Positions 31,386 to 38,458 of a stretch of 38,458 bases of DNA are shown piece after piece. A program made the position numbers and the translations under genes. The notes under the pieces were generated by a model. The model was given only the letters and a program-made list of their open reading frames with translations. It searched no databases and was not told the origin of the DNA. Each line of letters opens with the position of its first letter. Position 1 is the stretch's first letter. Source of the stretch: Gammaproteobacteria bacterium (GTDB taxonomy: Bacteria; Pseudomonadota; Gammaproteobacteria; Steroidobacterales; Steroidobacteraceae); the NCBI GenBank assembly GCA_010031985.1, contig RGYP01000001.1, positions 1-38,458 of the forward strand, read 5' to 3'.

Positions 31386-32840
31386 ATGAAAGACGCGCGC
31401 GCAATCGGGACCCGCCACCGAGCGCCACACCAGGCATTGCTTGGGGCGCTGCTCGCGGCCGTCGCACTGCCCGTCCTCGCCCAGACGGTGGATGCGCCGA
31501 CCGAGCCCCGCAACGTGGCGCCGATGCCCTCACTTGCGCCCATGATCAAGCGCGTCTCGCCGGCGGTCGTGAGCATCGGCATCCAGGGCTCAGTGCGAGA
31601 ACAGGGCCGCAACCCTCTGTTCGACGACCCCTTCTTCCGGCGGTTTTTCAACGTTCCGCCCGACTCGGGCGCCCGCGAGCGGCCTTTTCAGTCGGCTGGC
31701 TCTGGCGTGATCGTCGATGGCAAGCAGGGCTACATCATCACCAACGCACACGTGGTCGAAAACGCGCGCGAAATCACCGTGACCCTCTCCGACCAACGGC
31801 AGTTTCCAGCCAAAGTGGTCGGAAGCGACCCGCGTACCGACATCGCCGTCATCCAGATCAAGTCCGGGGGTCTCGCGCAAATCACGCTCGGTGATTCCGA
31901 TCGTCTCGAGCCCGGTGATTACGTCGCGGCGATTGGCAATCCGTTCGGCCTGCAGCAATCGGTGTCCTACGGCATCGTCAGCGCACTCGGCCGATCGGGC
32001 ATGAACCCCGATGGCTTCGAGAGCCTCATCCAGACCGATGCCTCGATCAACCCCGGCAACTCGGGCGGTGCGCTCGTCAACCTGCGCGGAGAGCTCGTGG
32101 GCATCAACAACATGATCCTCTCGGGCAGCGGCGGCAACATCGGCATTGGTTTCGCCATTCCCGTGAACATGGCGCGCAGCGTCATGGACCAGTTGATCAA
32201 GTACGGCTCGGTCAAGCGCGGTCAGCTCGGCGTGACCATCGCCCCGGTCACCCCAGACATCGCCGAAGCCTTGGGTATCAGCACCGCGGGCGGCGCGCTC
32301 GTCACGCAGGTGCTCAAAGATTCTGCAGCCGCTCGCGCGGGAATTCGTGCGGGCGACGTCGTGACCGCCATCAATGGTCGCAGCGTCAAGTCAGCGGCCG
32401 AATTCCGCAATGCGATCGGTTTGCTGCGCGTCGGGGACAAGGTCGAGCTCGCGTTGCTGCGTGACGGCGAGTCGCGCAAATTGACTGCAGAGGTCGCTGA
32501 CCCCGCGGCGCAAACGACCAGCGCCGCCGAGGGCAACGACAAGAACGTCCCCGAAGGCGGCCAACATCGTGCCCTCGAAGGTGCGCAACTCGAAGATGGT
32601 CAGGGCAGCACGTCGGGCGGCACCGGTACGGGCGTGCTGGTGCGCGCCGTGGCGGCCGGCAGTCCGGCTGCGAACGCTGGCCTGCGCGCCAACGATCTGA
32701 TCGTCGCCGCGAACGGTGCGCGAATCACCAACCGCGGCGATCTCAGCAACGCCTGGCGTACCGCCAACAACCGCGGCGGCAGCACGCTCGTGCTGCAGGT
32801 CCGCCGCGCGGGCGAAACGACCATCATCCTGCTGCGCTGA
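31386..32840 (+). CDS. Periplasmic serine endoprotease, Deg/HtrA family (DegQ/MucD-like)
   Basis: A 484-residue Do-type protease. The signal peptide spans about residues 1-33 (hydrophobic ALLGALLAAVALPVLAQ). The trypsin-like domain has the triad His122 in ITNAHVV, Asp152 in DPRTDIAVIQI and Ser226 in INPGNSGGAL. PDZ1 (about 285-370) includes RGQLGVTIAPVTPDIAEALG and GDVVTAINGRSVKSAAEF; PDZ2 (about 410-484) includes AGLRANDLIVAANG. It degrades or refolds damaged envelope proteins. The ATG at 31386 has GGAG seven bases upstream; an in-frame ATG at 31314 would precede an implausibly long charged leader. The linker between the PDZ domains is Glu/Gly/Ser-rich. Confidence 0.94.
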   Translation: MKDARAIGTRHRAPHQALLGALLAAVALPVLAQTVDAPTEPRNVAPMPSLAPMIKRVSPAVVSIGIQGSVREQGRNPLFDDPFFRRFFNVPPDSGARERPFQSAGSGVIVDGKQGYIITNAHVVENAREITVTLSDQRQFPAKVVGSDPRTDIAVIQIKSGGLAQITLGDSDRLEPGDYVAAIGNPFGLQQSVSYGIVSALGRSGMNPDGFESLIQTDASINPGNSGGALVNLRGELVGINNMILSGSGGNIGIGFAIPVNMARSVMDQLIKYGSVKRGQLGVTIAPVTPDIAEALGISTAGGALVTQVLKDSAAARAGIRAGDVVTAINGRSVKSAAEFRNAIGLLRVGDKVELALLRDGESRKLTAEVADPAAQTTSAAEGNDKNVPEGGQHRALEGAQLEDGQGSTSGGTGTGVLVRAVAAGSPAANAGLRANDLIVAANGARITNRGDLSNAWRTANNRGGSTLVLQVRRAGETTIILLR

Positions 32841-32847
32841 TCAACCC

Positions 32848-33780
32848 ATGCGCACTCTCAGCTCGCGCCCGCTGGAAATAACTTTGGTGGGTGGTACCGG
32901 CTTCGTCGGCAGCGCGCTCGCAGCGCGCCTTGCCGCCGAAGGTCACCGCCTGCGACTGCCCACGCGCGATCCGCGCGGCGCACGACATCTTTCCGTGCTG
33001 CCCAACGCGGACCGCCTGCGCATCGACGTGCACGATCCCGTCGCCCTGCGCAACGTCGTCACCGGCAGCGACGTCGTCGTCAACCTCGTCGGCATCCTCA
33101 ATGAAAAAGGCTCGTCGGGGGAAGGATTCACCCGCGCCCATGCCGAACTCACGCGCAAAGCGATCGCGGCATGCGTCGAGAGCGGCGTGCCCCGCTATCT
33201 GCACATGAGCGCACTCGGTGCCGACGAAAACGGCCCGAGTCATTACCTACGCTCGAAAGGCGTTGCCGAACGCCATGTGCGAACCGCGCCGAGCTCGCTC
33301 GACTGGACGATCTTCCGCCCCTCCGTGATCTTTGGTCGCGGCGACTCGCTGCTCAACCGCTTCGCCTCCCTGCTGGCCCTGAGCGGTGGCGTCCTGCCGC
33401 TGGCGCGCGCCGAGGCGCGCTTCGCACCGGTATGGGTCGAAGATGTGGTGTCGGCGTTCATGCTCGCCTTGCGGGGCGGAGCGACGAGTCGCGAGTCCTA
33501 CGACCTCTGCGGCCCCAAAGTCATGACTTTGGCGGAACTCGTGCGCCTGACGGGCGAATTCGCGGGCACCGGCGCGCGAGTCATTCCGCTTCCCGATGCG
33601 ATCGGTCGCGCACAGGCCTTCCTCATGGATTTCGTGCCGGGCAAGCCCTTTTCCACCGACAACTATCGCTCCCTGACGGTCGACAACGTCTGCCGTGACA
33701 ACGGTTTCGATCGTCTGGGAATCACCCCTACCTCACTCGCCAGCATCGCCCCCACCTACCTCGGTCGTCGCTCGCGTTAA
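32848..33780 (+). CDS. NAD(P)-binding protein of the complex I NDUFA9 subunit family
   Basis: A 310-residue atypical extended short-chain dehydrogenase. The N-terminal Rossmann motif is ITLVGGTGFVGSALAARL with an Arg downstream (PTRDPRGARHL) suggesting NADP. It continues with DVVVNLVGILNEKG, YLHMSALGADENGPSHYLRS and KGVAERHV, and WTIFRPSVIFGRGDSLLNRF, the NDUFA9-like signature. Bacterial members are often called complex I NDUFA9 subunit family proteins, though a role in respiration is not shown; other relatives act on quinones or sugars. It starts 7 bp after the Deg gene and ends 9 bp before cca. Confidence 0.87.
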   Translation: MRTLSSRPLEITLVGGTGFVGSALAARLAAEGHRLRLPTRDPRGARHLSVLPNADRLRIDVHDPVALRNVVTGSDVVVNLVGILNEKGSSGEGFTRAHAELTRKAIAACVESGVPRYLHMSALGADENGPSHYLRSKGVAERHVRTAPSSLDWTIFRPSVIFGRGDSLLNRFASLLALSGGVLPLARAEARFAPVWVEDVVSAFMLALRGGATSRESYDLCGPKVMTLAELVRLTGEFAGTGARVIPLPDAIGRAQAFLMDFVPGKPFSTDNYRSLTVDNVCRDNGFDRLGITPTSLASIAPTYLGRRSR

Positions 33781-33789
33781 CATCGCGGT

Positions 33790-35013
33790 GTGAATACCTA
33801 TCTGGTCGGCGGTGCAGTGCGTGATGGGCTGCTCGGCCGCCCGGTCGCCGAGCGCGACTGGGTGGTCGTCGGCGCGACGCCGGCCGATCTCGAGGCGCGC
33901 GGTTTTCTGCCCGTCGGCAAGGACTTCCCGGTCTTTTTGCATCCGCAAAGCCGCGAGGAATACGCGCTCGCCCGCCTCGAGCGCAAAGTCGCGCCGGGGT
34001 ATCGCGGCTTCACCACGCTGTTCTCGCCAGAGGTCACCCTCGAACAGGATCTCGCGCGGCGCGACCTGACCATCAACGCGATGGCACAGGACGCAGAGGG
34101 CAATATCTTTGATCCGTTCGGAGGACGCACCGATCTCGAGCGTCGCGTACTGCGACACGTCTCACCGGCATTCGCCGAGGATCCGGTGCGCATCCTGCGC
34201 GTCGCACGCTTTCTTGCTCGATTCGCACCGCTCGGATTCACGATCGCTGCCGACACGCTCACGCTGATGCGCCGCATGGTCGAAGCCGGCGAAGCCGACG
34301 CACTCGTGCCCGAGCGCGTGTGGCGTGAACTGGCGCGCGCGCTCGACGAACCCTCGCCGCGCTCAGCCATCGACGCGCTGCGCGCCTGCGGCGCCCTGCG
34401 CGTGGTGCTGCCCGAACTCGACGCGCTGTTCGGCGTACCCCAGCGACCCGAGTGGCACCCCGAGGTCGACACCGGCGAACACGTGATGCTCGCCCTGCAG
34501 ATGGCTGCGATGCGCGGCGCGCCACAAACCGTACGCTTCGCCGTGCTGGTGCACGATCTCGGCAAGGCGCTCACCCCGCGTACGGAGTGGCCGCGGCATC
34601 ATGCTCACGAAACGCTCGGTCTGCCGGCGATCGAAGCGCTGTGCGCGCGCCTGCGGGTTCCACAGGAACACCGCGAACTCGGCTTGCTCGCGAGCCGCTT
34701 TCACACCCACGTGCATCGCGGTCTCGAACTGCGTACCTCGACGCTCCTCGAGCTGCTCGAACACACCGATGCATTTCGACGACCCGAGCGATTCAAAGAA
34801 TTCCTGGAAGCCTGCGAGTGCGACGCCCGTGGTCGACTCGGACTCGCCGCTGCGCCTTATCCGCAGCGCGCACGAGTGGAGCAGGCTTTTGCCACTGCGC
34901 GCGCAGTCTCGCTGACTGCCGACGAGCGCGTCGGTCTCACCGGCGCTGCCATCGGCGAACGACTGCGCAGCAAGCGGCTCGCAGCGCTGAAAATGATCAT
35001 TCCCAAAGAATGA
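33790..35013 (+). CDS. cca: CCA tRNA nucleotidyltransferase (multifunctional CCA protein)
   Basis: A 407-residue enzyme that adds or repairs the 3' CCA of tRNAs. It aligns closely with E. coli Cca: MNTYLVGGAVRDGLLGRPVA with ERDWVVVGATP (nucleotidyltransferase head), RRDLTINAMAQD, EDPVRILRVARFLARFAPLG (neck) and PERVWRELARAL. The C-terminal HD domain is present (HVMLALQMAAMRGAP, VLVHDLGKAL, WPRHHAHE), so phosphatase and phosphodiesterase activities are likely. The start is GTG. Its TGA stop abuts the opposing TCA of the next gene, forming TGATCA with no spacer. Confidence 0.97.
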   Translation: MNTYLVGGAVRDGLLGRPVAERDWVVVGATPADLEARGFLPVGKDFPVFLHPQSREEYALARLERKVAPGYRGFTTLFSPEVTLEQDLARRDLTINAMAQDAEGNIFDPFGGRTDLERRVLRHVSPAFAEDPVRILRVARFLARFAPLGFTIAADTLTLMRRMVEAGEADALVPERVWRELARALDEPSPRSAIDALRACGALRVVLPELDALFGVPQRPEWHPEVDTGEHVMLALQMAAMRGAPQTVRFAVLVHDLGKALTPRTEWPRHHAHETLGLPAIEALCARLRVPQEHRELGLLASRFHTHVHRGLELRTSTLLELLEHTDAFRRPERFKEFLEACECDARGRLGLAAAPYPQRARVEQAFATARAVSLTADERVGLTGAAIGERLRSKRLAALKMIIPKE

Positions 35014-36291
35014 TCACCCCCAAAGAGACGCGCGAAGATCCTGCAGGCTGAACGCCGAGTCGAGCAACGGAGCGGACGGCGTTCCGGACGCCGCGTCGCG
35101 CGTGAGCAGCATGCACTTCACGGCCTCACCCATTTCTCCCGGCAAGAGCAGCGTGCGCGCACCGCGCGCAAGTGCGATGTGTCGCGGATCGGCGGGTTCT
35201 AGCCCCGTCGTGGCCGCTGCCAATTCGCGATCGATCCCGGCGCCCAACAGAAACCCGGCCTGCGTCGTGAACCCGGAAATCTGGAAACCGGCCTGCATCG
35301 CGGCCTCGGCGACCGCCGTGAAATCGACCCAGGCGGTGATGTCGCAGAGCCCGGGATGAAGGAACGGATCACCATGAGCTTGGTGACGATAGTGACAGCG
35401 CAAGCTGCCGGTCATCCGCTGCGGATGCAGCAACTGCGAACGGGGTAGACCGTAATCCACGATCAGCACGGTACCGCGGTCCATCGCCGCAGCGAGCGCT
35501 GCAAACCACGCCGTCAGCGACGGATGCCACTCGCCGCAATAGCCCTCGGGCAAGTTTGTAACGACGGATCTTTTTTCATTGACGCCCTCGTTTGGAAACA
35601 GCCGCGCTGCGATCATCCGGAAGTCGTCGTCGTCGACACGGGCGCCGTTCGCCGGTCGCATGCGCCACTCGAACCGCGCTGCGGAGACGGCGCCCGAAGC
35701 AAGCCCAACACCCAGCCGCCAAAGTTCGCCGCCACGCACCACGAAGCGCTCGCACGGTAGTGCATCGAGGATTTCGTTGGCGAAGACCACCCCCGCAAAA
35801 TCATTGGGCAGCGAATCGAGCCAGTCCAGTTCGACGTCGCCACTTGCCGTGCTCGCGAGCGTTTGCTGCTGTCGCTCGCGCAGATCGGCGCTGACCTCGA
35901 GCAGGCGATATCGCCGCAGCGGCGAACCGCTGCCCGACAACAGGCCGAGCGCGTCGGCCGCGAATTGGCCGGTGCCGGGACCGAACTCCAGAATCTCTCG
36001 CGCGCTCTGCAAGTCGAGCCAATCGATGAAACGGCGCGCACAGCAACGCGCGAAGAGCGGCGAAATCATCGGCGCCGTGACGAAGTCGCCCGCCGCGCCG
36101 AATTTGCGGGCGCCGGCGCTGTAATAACCCAGGCCCGGTGCGTACAGCGCGAGCTGCATGTACTCGGCGAACGACAGCCATCCGTCTGCAGCGGTCATGC
36201 GTTCGGCTATGTGCTCGGCCACCCGTCGGGAGTGCACGAGCGCGTCGGCACCGGCCGGCGGCAACGACGATGGATCTGTCGTGAAACTCAT
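35014..36291 (-). CDS. SAM-dependent methyltransferase, MidA/NDUFAF7 family
   Basis: A 425-residue class I methyltransferase. N-terminal AERMTAADGWLSFAEYMQLA and LYAPGLGYYSAGARKFGAAG, FVTAPMISPLFAR are the family's conserved entry; the SAM motif is EILEFGPGTGQFAADAL; FANEILDALPCERFVVR and VLIVDYGLPRSQLLHPQRMT, GSLRCHYRHQAHGDPFLHPG are the remaining hallmark blocks. The mitochondrial homologue NDUFAF7 dimethylates an arginine of complex I subunit NDUFS2; the bacterial target is not established. It is monocistronic, convergent with cca and separated by 107 bp from the divergent SDR gene. Confidence 0.92.
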   Translation of the reverse strand: MSFTTDPSSLPPAGADALVHSRRVAEHIAERMTAADGWLSFAEYMQLALYAPGLGYYSAGARKFGAAGDFVTAPMISPLFARCCARRFIDWLDLQSAREILEFGPGTGQFAADALGLLSGSGSPLRRYRLLEVSADLRERQQQTLASTASGDVELDWLDSLPNDFAGVVFANEILDALPCERFVVRGGELWRLGVGLASGAVSAARFEWRMRPANGARVDDDDFRMIAARLFPNEGVNEKRSVVTNLPEGYCGEWHPSLTAWFAALAAAMDRGTVLIVDYGLPRSQLLHPQRMTGSLRCHYRHQAHGDPFLHPGLCDITAWVDFTAVAEAAMQAGFQISGFTTQAGFLLGAGIDRELAAATTGLEPADPRHIALARGARTLLLPGEMGEAVKCMLLTRDAASGTPSAPLLDSAFSLQDLRASLWG

Positions 36292-36398
36292 CGCATCGGC
36301 GCCCCGAGAATCGGCGCCACGGGCAGCGGTGTTGCGGCCGTCACGGCGTTCGCAGGATTCTGGGTCATCTCGCGAGTCTCGGTCATAATGCGGTCGCG

Positions 36399-37184
36399 AT
36401 GAGCCTCGACACCTCCCTGCAGCCCCCCGTCAGACCGGACCAGCCTCTTGCCGGCAAGGTCGCGCTGATCACCGGTGGCGCGCGTCGCGTCGGCGCCGAG
36501 ATCGCCCGCGTGCTGCATGGCGCCGGTGCCGATATCGTGGTGCACTATCAAAATTCGGCTCGCGAAGCCGAGGCGTTGGTTCGCAGCCTCGAACAGAAAC
36601 GCGCAGGTAGCGCCGCCAGCGTCCGCGCCAATCTTCTCGAGACCGCGAGACTCGGCGAGCTCGTGAGTTTCGTGCAGCAGCGTTTTTCGCGTCTCGACGT
36701 TCTCGTCAACAATGCCTCGACGTTCTACCCGACGCCGGTCGGTGAGATCACCGAAAAACATTGGGACGATCTTCTGGGCTCGAACCTCAAGGCGCCGCTT
36801 TTTTTGTCGCAAGCTGCAGCGCCCGCGCTGCGCCTGTCGACGGGGCTGATTTTGAACATCGTCGACATTCACGGCATGCGTCCGTTGCGTCGCTACCCGG
36901 TTTACGGGGTCGCGAAAGCCGGTCTCATCATGCTCACCCGTTCGCTCGCTCGCGAGCTTGGTCCGCAAGTACGCGTCAACGCCATTGCGCCCGGGCCGGT
37001 GATGTGGCCCCACGACGGTGTCGCCGATGCCGCGTTGCAACAAAAAATCGTGGGCCGCACGCTTCTCAAGCGCACCGGCTCTGCTCTCGACATCGCGCGA
37101 ACTGCGCTTTTCTTTGCTGCCGACGCACCCTACATCACGGGGCAGATCATGCCGGTCGACGGCGGCCGCAGCGTCGCCTGGTAA
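36399..37184 (+). CDS. Short-chain dehydrogenase, pteridine reductase / FolM-like
   Basis: A 261-residue classical SDR. It carries an arginine-rich cofactor loop TGGARRVG (residues 25-32), the NADPH-type pteridine reductase signature, NNAS (104-107), the catalytic Tyr169-x3-Lys173 in YPVYGVAKAG, and APGPVMWP. Where the catalytic serine usually sits the sequence reads NIVDIHGM, with Asp, as in pteridine reductases and FolM (dihydromonapterin reductase). It probably reduces dihydropterins or dihydrofolate. Its 3' end faces folK and folB, which supports a pterin role; the gap is 20 bp. Confidence 0.87.
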   Translation: MSLDTSLQPPVRPDQPLAGKVALITGGARRVGAEIARVLHGAGADIVVHYQNSAREAEALVRSLEQKRAGSAASVRANLLETARLGELVSFVQQRFSRLDVLVNNASTFYPTPVGEITEKHWDDLLGSNLKAPLFLSQAAAPALRLSTGLILNIVDIHGMRPLRRYPVYGVAKAGLIMLTRSLARELGPQVRVNAIAPGPVMWPHDGVADAALQQKIVGRTLLKRTGSALDIARTALFFAADAPYITGQIMPVDGGRSVAW

Positions 37185-37204
37185 TCGCGCAGTTCGACTG
37201 CGCT

Positions 37205-37720
37205 TCACCCCGCCCCCACCGTCTCGCCGTCGGCGAGCCCAAGATCAACCCGCGTCATGACATGCGCTGCGCGATCGAACCGTGCCCACAACACGGCGAT
37301 GGACTCGCGCGCCGTCGGATGCACGATCGCGCTCGCGATGTCGGCCAGCGGCCCCAACATGTACGGCCTGCGCAGAAGATCGGGCCGTGGCAGTACGAGA
37401 CCAGGACGATCGATGACGAGATCTCCGAAGAGCAGGATGTCGAGATCCATGCTGCGCGGCGCCCACTTGGGTGCATCGCGGGTGCGACCGCAAAGACCCT
37501 CGATTCGCTGCAGCTCGTCGATGACCTCATCCACGCTGCGCGTGGTGTCGAATCCTGCAACGTAGTTGATGAAATCCTCGCCCTCGAAACCGACCGCGGC
37601 ATTGCGGTAGGCCGGCGAGAAATCGACCTTGCCGAAAGCGCGTTGCATCTCGTGTGCGGCCAGCCGCAGGTTGCGCACCGCATCGACGTTGCTGCCGGCG
37701 GCGACAAATACCCGAGTCAC
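37205..37720 (-). CDS. folK: 2-amino-4-hydroxy-6-hydroxymethyldihydropteridine pyrophosphokinase
   Basis: A 171-residue enzyme that pyrophosphorylates 6-hydroxymethyl-7,8-dihydropterin for folate synthesis. It shows TRVFVAAGSNVDA at the N-terminus, FINYVAGFDT, KWAPRSMDLDILLFGD (residues 85-100, with the metal-binding DLD) and PRPDLLRRPYMLGPLADIA. The GTG at 37720 gives the normal N-terminus 10 bp after folB; an in-frame ATG at 37777 lies within folB. No strong ribosome site is visible, so it may depend on coupling to folB. Confidence 0.93.
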   Translation of the reverse strand: MTRVFVAAGSNVDAVRNLRLAAHEMQRAFGKVDFSPAYRNAAVGFEGEDFINYVAGFDTTRSVDEVIDELQRIEGLCGRTRDAPKWAPRSMDLDILLFGDLVIDRPGLVLPRPDLLRRPYMLGPLADIASAIVHPTARESIAVLWARFDRAAHVMTRVDLGLADGETVGAG

Positions 37721-37730
37721 GAGGTGACGA

Positions 37731-38117
37731 TCACGAGGCGGCGGCAAGGTCGGCGCGGGTACGCTCGATCGCGACACCGACGTCGCGCGATCCGCGGATC
37801 GCGCCCGGCTTGTTCACGGAGAGCCGCACCCACTCGATACCGAATTCTTTGAGTATCATCATCGCCATGCGATGCGCCATCGTCTCGACCAGCATGAACT
37901 CGGAAGATTCGACGAAACCGATCACGCGCTTGGCGACGCTCTTGTAATCGAGCGTATCGACGACATCGTCGTTGACCGCCGCGCGTGCGCAATCAACCGG
38001 CAGCTCGAGATCGATCTGCACGCGCTGCTTGATGCGGCGCTCCCAATCGATGAAACCGATGATGCACTCGATCTCCAACCCGCGCAGGAAGATCGTGTCG
38101 CCTTTTTTGCTCGTCAT
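37731..38117 (-). CDS. folB: Dihydroneopterin aldolase
   Basis: A 128-residue folate enzyme that cleaves 7,8-dihydroneopterin to 6-hydroxymethyldihydropterin and glycolaldehyde. It begins after MTSKKGDTIFLRGLEIECII with the family's GL-IECIIGFIDWERR, then QRVQIDLELPVDC, TLDYKSVAKRVIGFVES, FMLVETMAHRMAMMIL (active-site Glu) and VRLSVNKPGAIRGSRDVGVA (catalytic Lys). The ATG at 38117 has CAGGAG upstream; the frame continues 42 codons further into the tsaD end without similarity. It precedes folK in the same operon and is 46 bp after tsaD. Confidence 0.95.
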   Translation of the reverse strand: MTSKKGDTIFLRGLEIECIIGFIDWERRIKQRVQIDLELPVDCARAAVNDDVVDTLDYKSVAKRVIGFVESSEFMLVETMAHRMAMMILKEFGIEWVRLSVNKPGAIRGSRDVGVAIERTRADLAAAS

Positions 38118-38163
38118 CTGCTCGAAACTCCTGACTGAAACGCTCGCGGTTAACCACCGCTCC

Positions 38164-38458
38164 CTAAACCGCCGCGCGCTGCGCTCCCGGCGGTTGCAAG
38201 GTGTCGAGTGGCCACTGCGCTCGCGCGCGAATACCCACTCCATCCCGCTCGCCAGCGCTCAATCGCGCCTCGCCCGCCACCGCAATCATCGCCGCATTGT
38301 CGGTACAAAACTCGAGGCGCGGATAGTACACGCGCACGCCGACGCGAGCCGCTGCCGCGTCGAGCCTTTCCCGCAAACGGCGGTTGGCACTGACGCCGCC
38401 GGAAACCACGAGCGCATCGAGCCCCGTGGTCGACATGGCGCGCAGACTTTTCGCCACC
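38164..38458 (-). CDS. tsaD: tRNA N6-threonylcarbamoyladenosine synthase subunit TsaD, 5' end outside the window
   Basis: Only the C-terminal 97-98 residues are visible. They match the end of TsaD (Gcp/YgjD): LVVSGGVSANRRLRERLD, VYYPRLEFCTDNAAMIAVAG and the final RAQWPLDTL. The metal- and nucleotide-binding NAAMIA segment is intact. TsaD transfers threonylcarbamoyl to A37 of ANN-decoding tRNAs, with TsaB/E. The reading frame is open at the window end. It is transcribed toward folB-folK. Confidence 0.93.
   Translation of the reverse strand, partial: VAKSLRAMSTTGLDALVVSGGVSANRRLRERLDAAAARVGVRVYYPRLEFCTDNAAMIAVAGEARLSAGERDGVGIRARAQWPLDTLQPPGAQRAAV

Noticed and set aside
38146..38160. GCGGTTAACCACCGC palindrome between tsaD and folB as an operator
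   Set aside because: It is short, unmatched to any known site and not repeated in the window.

Overview
This is a gene-dense, GC-rich stretch of a proteobacterial chromosome, most likely from a gammaproteobacterium. That reading rests on several things: runs of genes in E. coli/Pseudomonas-like order (gshB-yqgE-ruvX, and yggS-proC-yggT), a fused chorismate mutase-prephenate dehydrogenase, a Pseudomonas-type split class II ribonucleotide reductase, and a bacterial-type CCA enzyme with an HD domain. Codon usage is strongly GC-biased, so long open frames lie opposite nearly every gene. No tRNA, rRNA, CRISPR array, insertion sequence, prophage or integrase was seen. The exact lineage cannot be named from the sequence alone.

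Layout. 1-2776 (minus): tyrA, rppH, a coiled-coil membrane protein and a bactofilin, read as one operon. 2862-6382: pdxH, a HisN-like phosphatase, a cobalamin adenosyltransferase and an MFS transporter, in alternating orientation. 6469-14240 (plus): a long, tightly overlapping run of bioA, a truncated rsmE, gshB, yqgE, ruvX, pyrB, a PyrK-like flavoprotein, yggS, proC and yggT. 14320-14781: a monocistronic HU-like gene with its own promoter and terminator. 14817-19826: an envelope-stress-like cluster, with a Spy/CpxP-type periplasmic protein divergent from an OmpR-family regulator/kinase pair. Tail-to-tail with that pair lies a second kinase, itself divergent from its own regulator. 19808-30927 (minus): a continuous block. 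In transcription order it holds nrdJa, nrdJb, a lytic transglycosylase, an L,D-transpeptidase-family enzyme, ppnN, htpG (with a sigma-32-type promoter), msrB, an FKBP, an amidohydrolase and a small alpha/beta hydrolase. 30928-31385: the main intergenic region, with two identical NrdR-box palindromes. 31386-35013 (plus): a Deg/HtrA protease, an NDUFA9-like protein and cca. 35014-38458: a MidA/NDUFAF7-like methyltransferase, a pteridine-reductase-like SDR, folK, folB and the 3' end of tsaD.

How genes fit together. Class II ribonucleotide reductase needs adenosylcobalamin, and the window also encodes a PduO-type adenosyltransferase. A folate group (SDR/FolM-like, FolK, FolB) sits at the right end. 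Two homologues of mitochondrial complex I factors (NDUFA9, NDUFAF7) flank cca. Protein-quality functions (HtpG, MsrB, FKBP, Deg protease, Spy/CpxP) are frequent.

Most of the window is ordinary housekeeping DNA. The points most worth a second look are: the precise loss of the catalytic domain of rsmE at its junction with gshB; the two widely spaced identical NrdR boxes around a putative nrdJ promoter; a CpxR-like direct repeat between the Spy/CpxP gene and its regulator; and a PyrK-like protein coupled to pyrB with no pyrD nearby. I did not find a convincing wholly new system.
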